Origin: Bordetella parapertussis
Lineage (GTDB): Bacteria; Pseudomonadota; Gammaproteobacteria; Burkholderiales; Burkholderiaceae_C
Direction: 5' to 3'
NCBI GenBank assembly: GCA_945878355.1
Contig: CAMCTC010000112.1
Location: 1 to 14,970, forward strand
Length of the DNA stretch: 14,970 bases
This document shows positions 7,873 to 13,420 of the stretch, piece by piece. Position 1 is the stretch's first letter. Every line of letters begins with the position of its first letter. The notes below the pieces were generated by a model. The model ran no database searches. It was not told the DNA's origin and worked only from the letters and a program-made list of their open reading frames with translations. A program made the position numbers and the translations under genes.

Positions 7873-7907
7873 AAGGGCTGATCGGCATACCGCTGACAGC
7901 CCTTTTT
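7873..7907 (+). terminator. Terminator-like hairpin after mdh
   Basis: AAGGGCTG (7873-7880) pairs with CAGCCCTT (7897-7904), and the stem runs into TTTTT (7903-7907). The 16-nt loop can fold again (CGG-CATA-CCG). A second small hairpin, TGGCCC-GCTT-GGGCCA (7850-7865), lies just before it. Together they probably end mdh transcription, fully or in part, 16 nt before the next gene. Confidence 0.65.
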
Positions 7908-7922
7908 CCATTTTGAAATGCC

Positions 7923-8936
7923 ATGACAGCCTCCACCCTGCCCTGCGACGCCTTGTTCGAGGAAGACGATCTCGCGCCCGACCTCCCGGTGTGTGACCAC
8001 TACTGCGGCGTCGAGGACAGGATGCGAAAAAGCCTGGCGCTGCAGGCCGAGCTCGGCCCAGTGTTCGACATCACGCTCGACTGCGAGGATGGCGCGCCGA
8101 TAGGTGCTGAAGCCGAACACGCCCAGCTCTGCGCCGAACTGGCACTCTCGGCCGAGAACCGTTTCGGCCGGGTCGGCGCCCGGGTCCATCCAGTCGACCA
8201 CCCGGCTTTTGCTGCCGATGTCGAAACCCTGGTCGGGCGCGCCGGCGACCGGCTGGCCTACCTGATGGTGCCCAAGCCGCGCCACCTGGCCGACGTGCAG
8301 CAAGCGATTGCCCATATCGAGCATGTGGCGCGGGCCCACGGCAAAGGCTTGACCTTGCCGGTGCATGCGCTGGTCGAGACCCACGGCGCGCTGCGCGACG
8401 TTCAAGCCATCGCCGCGCTGCCGCGAATCCAGAGCCTGTCGTTCGGGCTGATGGACTTCGTTTCGGCGCATCGCGGTGCGATTCCACAGACCGCGATGAG
8501 CGTCAAAGGCCAGTTCGAGCATCCGCTGGTGCTGCGCGCCAAGCTCGAGATCGCCGCGGCCTGCCACGGCGCAGCCAAAGTGCCTTCGCACTGCGTGGTC
8601 ACTGAGTTCAAGGATGAGAAAGCCATCGCCGCCGCCGCGACCCGCGCCGCGCGCGAATTCGGCTACACGCGGATGTGGAGCATCCACCCGGCGCAGATCC
8701 GTCCCATCGTCGAGGCTTTCGCCCCCAGCGTGGCAGAGCTCGACGAAGCGATAGAGATCATCGCTGCGGCACAGGCTGCGCATTGGGCGCCGATCAGGCA
8801 TCGCCAGCAAGGCCAGGACCGGCTGCATGACCGCGCCAGCTACCGCTATTTCTGGCAGGTGATCACCCGCGCACGCCGCACTGGCCAGCCGCTGCCAACC
8901 GAAGTGGCGCTGGCCTTCTTCGGACCGGCCGCCTGA
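7923..8936 (+). CDS. HpcH/HpaI aldolase / CitE-like lyase family protein
   Basis: This is a 337-residue protein of the CitE / malyl-CoA lyase superfamily, whose members cleave or form C-C bonds in CoA thioesters or keto acids in a TIM barrel using Mg. Visible family elements are FDITLDCEDGAP (residues 48-59, like the LDLEDSV of CitE), an arginine in ARVHP (Arg87) for substrate, and LVETHGALRD with Glu152. Asp178 in GLMDFV completes the likely Mg ligands, and the late motif MWSIHPAQI (251-259) is typical. The substrate cannot be read. Malyl-CoA, citramalyl-CoA or a thioesterase activity are possible. No other citrate lyase genes (citD, citF) lie beside it, so it is not part of classical citrate lyase here. 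The position 82 nt after mdh links it to C4 acids. The start has no clear Shine-Dalgarno. Confidence 0.85.
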   Translation: MTASTLPCDALFEEDDLAPDLPVCDHYCGVEDRMRKSLALQAELGPVFDITLDCEDGAPIGAEAEHAQLCAELALSAENRFGRVGARVHPVDHPAFAADVETLVGRAGDRLAYLMVPKPRHLADVQQAIAHIEHVARAHGKGLTLPVHALVETHGALRDVQAIAALPRIQSLSFGLMDFVSAHRGAIPQTAMSVKGQFEHPLVLRAKLEIAAACHGAAKVPSHCVVTEFKDEKAIAAAATRAAREFGYTRMWSIHPAQIRPIVEAFAPSVAELDEAIEIIAAAQAAHWAPIRHRQQGQDRLHDRASYRYFWQVITRARRTGQPLPTEVALAFFGPAA

Positions 8937-8966
8937 CAGACGAATCAGAAAGACGCCCCAGGAGCT

Positions 8967-8986
8967 TGCCCGCCTGAATGCGGGCA
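8967..8986. terminator. Hairpin between convergent CitE-like and MFS genes
   Basis: TGCCCGC-CTGAAT-GCGGGCA forms a 7-bp stem that can extend to 9 bp with one wobble pair. It lies between two convergent stops. On the plus strand it is followed by a T-rich but interrupted stretch (GGTGTTTGGCTTTA). On the minus strand there is no T run. It is a plausible but weak terminator. Confidence 0.5.
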
Positions 8987-8997
8987 GGTGTTTGGCT

Positions 8998-10626
8998 TTA
9001 CCTCTCCGCGATGTAGTGCTGCATCACGACAGGCTCTCCCGGCAGCAGCAGCGCACGCACCCTGGCCTCGATGGCCTGGTCGGCGACCGTGCCACGGGCG
9101 CGCTGGTGCAGATAGTCGGCCCAACGGGTGATTAGAAAGCGCTCGACATAGCGGGTCGGGTCGTCCAGGTCGCGGTAGATACGCCACAGGCTGGCTCCGT
9201 CGCGCTGGCGCGGTCCTTTGAGCTGCGCCACCTCGGCCAGAAAGACCTCGGCATCTTCGGGCCGGATGCGGTAGCTGACCTCGACCGAGACCGGACCGGC
9301 TTCGGGGTCGGGCTGGTCGGCCACCAGCAAGTCCTCGAATGGCGCCTGGGTGACCTCGTGCATCTCACCCATGCGCAGCGGCAATCGGCGTGCCAGCAGC
9401 AGGTTGGCCAGCATCAGCGCAGCAGCGGCGCACAGTGCGACCTGCAGCCCGACCAGCCCGGCCACAGCGCCCCAGAAAGCCGATCCCAGCGCAAACGGCC
9501 CCAGCGCACTGAGCACGTGCATCGCGGTGGCACGAGAACGCACCCAGGGCGGCGCGCTGGTCTGGGTCGCGGTGTTGAAGGTGCTCATCGCGCTCATCCA
9601 AGCCGCACCGCCGCACAACAGCGCAACGTAGACCGGCAAGGCCCAGCGCGACAGCGCAGCCACCGCCATCACCAGCGCAAACAAGCCGCAGCACCAGGCC
9701 ACCAAGCGCTCCAAACCCAGGCGCTGACGCAATCGACCCAGCACCAGGCCAGCCCCCACCGCCCCGATGCCCAGGCATCCCATCAGCAAGCCGAAGCCCT
9801 CGGCACCCAGCCCCAGCCGTTGCTGGCCGATCGCCGGCAGCAAGGCCCACAGCGCCGACCCAGCCGCGCTGTAAGCCGCTGTGCGCAGCAGCTGCGCCAG
9901 GATCATCTCCGAGTGCCACGCATAGCGCAGGCCTGACAGCGTGCCGCCCCACAGCCGCTCGGGCGGCAGGCGGCTCGGCGAATGCGGCTTGGGTGGCAGG
10001 CGATGGACGACTGCAGCCATCGCCAGCGTGCCACCCACCGCCAGCATGAACACCGCGCCACCGCCGATCTGCCGACCACCCCAGGCCATCGCCAGGCCGC
10101 TGATCTGGCCGTAGAGCAGGCCGGCGAACGCCGGGCCGATCGCGCGCGCGCCGTTGTACGCAATGCTCATCGCGATGATGGCCTGCGGCAACTCCTCGCG
10201 CGGCAGGATTTCGCCAACCGCCGAATTCCAGGCCGGCGACATCATCGCGGTGCAGCAGCCCGCGATCAACGTGAAGACCAGCAGCGTCGCGGGCCCGGCC
10301 CAGCCCAGCACCAACAGCAAGGCCAGCAGCAGCACCACCGCAGCCTGCAGCAGCAAGGCCACGATGATCAGGCGGCGACGGTCGGTGGTGTCGGCCAGCA
10401 CGCCAGCCGGCAAAGCCAGCACAAACATCGGCAGGAACACCGCCGTTTGCACCAAAGCAGCCAGGAAGGACGAACCGGTGAGCTCGACCATCAGCCAGGC
10501 CGAGGCCATCGCCTGCATCGCGTTGGCCATGAAATAGACCGCGCTGCCGAGCCACAGCGTCCGGAAATCCCGGTGCCGCAGCGTGATCCAGATCGACGGG
10601 TGGGCCGGGCCGGTTCGGGGGTTCAT
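8998..10626 (-). CDS. MFS transporter of the MFS_3 / enterobactin-exporter-like type with C-terminal soluble domain
   Basis: This is a protein of about 542 residues. Some ten to twelve hydrophobic helices fill residues 20-415. The cytoplasmic loop GVLADTTDRRR, after the second or third helix, is the MFS motif A. The family (DHA3, PF05977-like) exports siderophores, drugs or other small molecules; the substrate here is unknown. The last 121 residues, from MHEVTQAPFED on, are soluble. With VEVSYRIRPEDAEVFLAEV, LWRIYRDLDDPTRYVERFLI and the end PVVMQHYIAER, they resemble a dimeric alpha/beta-barrel (antibiotic-biosynthesis-monooxygenase-like) fold, which occurs in this MFS subgroup. The start at MNPRTGPAHP is preferred. 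An upstream ATG at 10671 is possible, and neither has a strong Shine-Dalgarno. It lies 80 nt after the DUF6285 gene on the same strand. Confidence 0.88.
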   Translation of the reverse strand: MNPRTGPAHPSIWITLRHRDFRTLWLGSAVYFMANAMQAMASAWLMVELTGSSFLAALVQTAVFLPMFVLALPAGVLADTTDRRRLIIVALLLQAAVVLLLALLLVLGWAGPATLLVFTLIAGCCTAMMSPAWNSAVGEILPREELPQAIIAMSIAYNGARAIGPAFAGLLYGQISGLAMAWGGRQIGGGAVFMLAVGGTLAMAAVVHRLPPKPHSPSRLPPERLWGGTLSGLRYAWHSEMILAQLLRTAAYSAAGSALWALLPAIGQQRLGLGAEGFGLLMGCLGIGAVGAGLVLGRLRQRLGLERLVAWCCGLFALVMAVAALSRWALPVYVALLCGGAAWMSAMSTFNTATQTSAPPWVRSRATAMHVLSALGPFALGSAFWGAVAGLVGLQVALCAAAALMLANLLLARRLPLRMGEMHEVTQAPFEDLLVADQPDPEAGPVSVEVSYRIRPEDAEVFLAEVAQLKGPRQRDGASLWRIYRDLDDPTRYVERFLITRWADYLHQRARGTVADQAIEARVRALLLPGEPVVMQHYIAER

Positions 10627-10706
10627 CCCACGGCATTGTCGGGCAGGTGCGACGAACACCGCGCGACGCATGCCGCGCCACCCGGGTCAGCCGCGGACCG
10701 ATGCGG

Positions 10707-11111
10707 TCAACCCGAGGATTTGTCGGCCGCAGCGCCGGACAACCGGCGGTAGGTTTCGTAGCCCGGTTGGTCGACCGCCAGCTTGGCCAAGGTGCTGGCC
10801 CACAGGTGCTCGGCCAGACCTGGGTCGTCGGGCGCGATGGCCCCGCTGGCGATGCCATCGGCCAGCGCTTGGTTGAGTCCGGCCAAGTCGCCGTCCTGAC
10901 CCAGCAAGCCCTGCAGGCTGGTCAGTTCGCGGGCGGCTGCGGCAGGCGCGAGCAGCAGTTGGCGCCGCGCGATGTCGAGCATGTTGGCGGCGACACGGGC
11001 CTGGTAGCCCAGCGCCGCTTCGCCGGCCTGACCCAGCGCTGGCCCGGCCTGCTCGCGCAGGAATTTCGCCACGGCCTGGATCAGGTCTTCGGGATCGGGT
11101 GAGTCCTGCAT
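10707..11111 (-). CDS. DUF6285-type small protein, partner of the APH-like kinase
   Basis: This is a 134-residue, alanine- and leucine-rich, mainly helical protein. EDLIQAVAKFLREQAGPAL followed by LGYQARVAANMLDIARRQL (about residues 8-55) is the pattern I recall for DUF6285. That family is typically encoded beside APH-like phosphotransferases and acyl-CoA dehydrogenases. Its start ATG overlaps the kinase stop by one base (TGATG), and AGGA sits 6 nt before the start, so the two proteins are probably made in step and may form a complex. By analogy it could be like LvaB, the small protein needed for LvaA kinase activity in Pseudomonas putida. The assignment to that family is from memory. The frame is open 11 codons further upstream, but the overlap start is better supported. 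Confidence 0.8.
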   Translation of the reverse strand: MQDSPDPEDLIQAVAKFLREQAGPALGQAGEAALGYQARVAANMLDIARRQLLLAPAAAARELTSLQGLLGQDGDLAGLNQALADGIASGAIAPDDPGLAEHLWASTLAKLAVDQPGYETYRRLSGAAADKSSG

Positions 11112-12121
11112 CAGCGGTCCTGTGGGTCCTGTGGGTCTTGGCATGCGCCAAGACGCGGCGCAATCAATTCAAGCAGGTCGATTTCGGTCTCCGACGCACG
11201 CCGACCGATCGCGGTCTTTTCCATCCCCGCGCCGCTCAGCCCGGCCAGGCCCATGCCTTCGCACATCACGCCCCAGCGCAGCGTGCCCAGCACCTGCCAC
11301 CAGAGCACGCGCTCAGCATCGACTTGGCCACCGGCTGCGCGGTAACCAGCAAAGAGTTCATCGCGCAGACCGAATCCACCGACGGGCCGCTGCGACTGGC
11401 CGTAGCGCCAGGGGTTGGCGCACAGCCAGCCCAGGTCGGCCATCGGGTCACCCAGATAGGCCAGTTCCCAGTCGAGCACGCCGCGCAAACAGCCACCGCC
11501 ATCGTCGAGATCGACCATCAGGTTGCCGTTGCGAAAATCGCCGTGCACCAGCGCCAGCGACGCATCGCCAGGCGCCCGGTCTTGCAGCCAGCGCAGCGCG
11601 AGCTGAAACACCGGCCTGGCGCGGCCGTGGCCAGCATGCCAGTTGCGCAGGTGTTCGACCTCGGCAGCGGGCTGCGTGCTGCGCAAGCCAGGCAAGCCTG
11701 CCAGCGCCAGCCCATGGATGCCGGCCAAGGCCTGACCGCACTGGAAGGCCAACGCTGGCCGGTAGGCGCTGGCGATGCGACGACCCAGGGTCTCGCCGGC
11801 CAGGCGCTGCATGATGAAACCCTCGCCCAAGCCGTGCTCGGGCTGCAGCAGCGCGATCACGTCGGGCACCGGCACTCCGGCAGCCCCGGCCTTGCCGATC
11901 AGCGCTGCTTCGGCCGCCAGACCCGGCCCGCCGCTGCCGCTCAAGCGTGCGCCGGGCGGCGCGCGGCGCAGGATCAATCGCTGCACCACATCGGACCCGG
12001 TCACGCGCTCGAAAGCCCAGAGCTCCTGGCTTGCTCCACCCGACAGGCGCTGCAGGCCCTGAACCCGCGATGAGGGCTGCGGATCCAGGCGCTGCAGCAA
12101 GTCGGCAAGCGCCGATTGCAT
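11111..12121 (-). CDS. APH-family small-molecule phosphotransferase (ACAD10/LvaA-like)
   Basis: This is a kinase-fold protein of about 336 residues. The N-terminal lobe has LSGGASQELWAFE (a nucleotide loop) and RLILRRAPPG with the conserved basic segment. The catalytic loop is LVHGDFRNGNLMV with Asp195 and Asn200, and the Mg-binding motif is VLDWELAYLGDP with Asp217. This is the subgroup found with acyl-CoA dehydrogenases and in ACAD10/11, not a typical antibiotic-resistance enzyme. Proven relatives phosphorylate hydroxyacyl-CoA, as LvaA does with 4-hydroxyvaleryl-CoA. The start at 12121 has AGGTGG 5 nt upstream. A start at 12157 (MSAAQRVDQ), 14 nt after the thiolase stop, is the main alternative. 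The longer open frame overlaps the thiolase and is rejected. Function as a hydroxyacyl-CoA kinase is inference. Confidence 0.85.
   Translation of the reverse strand: MQSALADLLQRLDPQPSSRVQGLQRLSGGASQELWAFERVTGSDVVQRLILRRAPPGARLSGSGGPGLAAEAALIGKAGAAGVPVPDVIALLQPEHGLGEGFIMQRLAGETLGRRIASAYRPALAFQCGQALAGIHGLALAGLPGLRSTQPAAEVEHLRNWHAGHGRARPVFQLALRWLQDRAPGDASLALVHGDFRNGNLMVDLDDGGGCLRGVLDWELAYLGDPMADLGWLCANPWRYGQSQRPVGGFGLRDELFAGYRAAGGQVDAERVLWWQVLGTLRWGVMCEGMGLAGLSGAGMEKTAIGRRASETEIDLLELIAPRLGACQDPQDPQDR
11116..11142. repeat. Short tandem repeat (9 bp, two exact copies and one partial) at the kinase/DUF6285 junction
   Basis: GGTCCTGTG occurs at 11116-11124 and again at 11125-11133, and GGTCTTGGC follows. 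On the coding (minus) strand it encodes the kinase end, QDPQDPQDR. Each exact copy carries AGGA, so the copy nearest the DUF6285 start is also its Shine-Dalgarno sequence. Confidence 0.75.
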
Positions 12122-12171
12122 CGCGCCCACCTGGTCAACACGTTGGGCCGCGGACATCGAGCGACCAGGCG

Positions 12172-13350
12172 TCAGAGCCGCTCGACGATCGTGACGTTGG
12201 CCAGCCCGCCGCCTTCGCACATGGTCTGCAAGCCGTAGCGGCCGCCGCGCGCCATCAACCCGTGCAGCAGCGTGGTCATCAGCTTGGCGCCGCTGCCGCC
12301 CAAGGGGTGGCCGAGCGCAATCGCGCCGCCGTTGACATTGAGCTTGGCAGGGTCGGCGCCGGTGACCTTCAGCCAAGCCACGGGGATGGACGCAAAAGCC
12401 TCGTTGACCTCGAACAAATCGATGTCGTTGATGCTCATGCCGGCTTTTTTCAGCGCCTGCAGCGTGGCGGGAATCGGCGTCTCGAGCATCATCACCGGAT
12501 CGCCGCCGATCACCGTCATCTGGTGCACCCGGGCCAGCGGCTTCACGCCCAGGGTCTTGAGACCGCGCTCGTTGACGACCATCAGGCCGGCCGATCCGTC
12601 GCAGATCTGGCTGGCGTTGGCCGCCGTGCAGACGCCGCCTTCTTGCAGCAGCTTGACGCCGCCGATGCTGGCCAGCGACGCGTCGAAGCGGATGCCTTCG
12701 TCGGCAGCGTGCATCTCACCGGTCTCGGTGCCGTCGTTCATGCGCGCCGCCAGCTGCAGGATCTCGGCGCTGAACGCGCCGCCGCGGGTCGCGGCGATCG
12801 CACGCTGATGGCTCTGGAAGGCGTAGGCGTCGACTTGGTCGCGCGTCAATCCGTGCTTCTTGGCGACCATCTCGGCGCCGGTGAACTGGCTGAACTGCAC
12901 GCCAGGGTAGCGCTCTTGCAGCTTGGGGCTGACGTAAAAGCCCATGCCGGCCTTGGCCGCCAGCGACGACGGCAGACCCATCGGCACGCGCGACATGCTC
13001 TCGACGCCGGCGGCGATCACGATGTCCATGCTGCCCGACATCACCGCCTGGGCGGCGAAATGCAGCGCCTGCTGCGACGAACCGCACTGGCGGTCGACCG
13101 ATGTCGCGGGCACCGATTCAGGCAGGCACGAGGCCATCACCGCATTGCGCGCGATGTTGACCGCCTGCTCGCCGGCCTGGCCGACACAGCCCATGATCAC
13201 GTCCTCGACCAGCGCCGGGTCGCAGCCGGTGCGCGCGATCAGCTCGTCGAGCACGCTGGCCGCCAGATCGACCGGGTGCCAGCCCGAGAGTTTGCCGTTG
13301 CGTTTGCCGCCGGCGGTACGAACGGCGGCGACGATATAGGCTTCAGCCAT
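12172..13350 (-). CDS. Thiolase (acetyl-CoA C-acyltransferase)
   Basis: This is a 392-residue thiolase, the usual family length. It performs either 3-ketoacyl-CoA cleavage (the last step of beta-oxidation) or acetyl-CoA condensation. All catalytic parts are present: nucleophile Cys89 in VDRQCGSSQQA, the NEAFA loop (316-320), His348 in GGAIALGHPLGGSGA and Cys378 in TMCEGGGLAN. The chain length and substrate cannot be told from sequence reading, and several paralogues are usual in Burkholderiales. The start at MAEAYIVAAV is fixed by AGGAG 7 nt upstream. A much longer open frame runs on, antisense to the helicase gene, and is not coding. It is the first gene of the leftward thiolase, kinase and DUF6285 set, so it is likely to act in the same acyl-CoA pathway. 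Confidence 0.95.
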   Translation of the reverse strand: MAEAYIVAAVRTAGGKRNGKLSGWHPVDLAASVLDELIARTGCDPALVEDVIMGCVGQAGEQAVNIARNAVMASCLPESVPATSVDRQCGSSQQALHFAAQAVMSGSMDIVIAAGVESMSRVPMGLPSSLAAKAGMGFYVSPKLQERYPGVQFSQFTGAEMVAKKHGLTRDQVDAYAFQSHQRAIAATRGGAFSAEILQLAARMNDGTETGEMHAADEGIRFDASLASIGGVKLLQEGGVCTAANASQICDGSAGLMVVNERGLKTLGVKPLARVHQMTVIGGDPVMMLETPIPATLQALKKAGMSINDIDLFEVNEAFASIPVAWLKVTGADPAKLNVNGGAIALGHPLGGSGAKLMTTLLHGLMARGGRYGLQTMCEGGGLANVTIVERL

Positions 13351-13357
13351 GTCAACA

Positions 13358-13362
13358 CTCCT
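13358..13362 (-). promoter_or_regulatory. Ribosome binding site deciding the thiolase start
   Basis: AGGAG on the minus strand lies 7 nt before the thiolase ATG. It is the clearest Shine-Dalgarno in the right half of the window and settles the start against a frame that is open for about 340 codons further upstream. Confidence 0.85.
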
Positions 13363-13373
13363 GAGTTTGAACG

Positions 13374-13387
13374 CCAATGATTGTTGG
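13374..13387. promoter_or_regulatory. Imperfect palindrome in the thiolase/helicase divergent gap
   Basis: CCAATGATTGTTGG pairs at its four outer positions on each side and in the centre, with two G-T mismatches. It is the most AT-rich part of the 70-bp gap between divergent genes, so it may be an operator or a promoter part. No convincing -35/-10 pair could be set around it. Confidence 0.3.
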
Positions 13388-13420
13388 ACTTGAGCCGCTG
13401 ACGCGCACTCGTCGGAAGCG

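Noticed and set aside
6713..7936. 407-codon frame antisense to mdh
   Set aside because: It mirrors the mdh codons on the other strand and shows no domain or ribosome binding site.
9365..10858. 497-codon frame overlapping the MFS gene on the same strand, and long plus-strand frames opposite it
   Set aside because: They are frame shadows of the transporter. Only the chosen frame has membrane helices and MFS motif A.
11111..12121. Aminoglycoside resistance kinase
   Set aside because: The APH fold is shared, but the neighbours (thiolase, DUF6285) and the ACAD10-like subgroup look point to acyl-CoA metabolism. There is no sign of a mobile resistance element.
11947..13380. 477-codon frame antisense to the thiolase
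   Set aside because: The thiolase on the other strand has all catalytic motifs and a strong ribosome binding site. This frame has neither.
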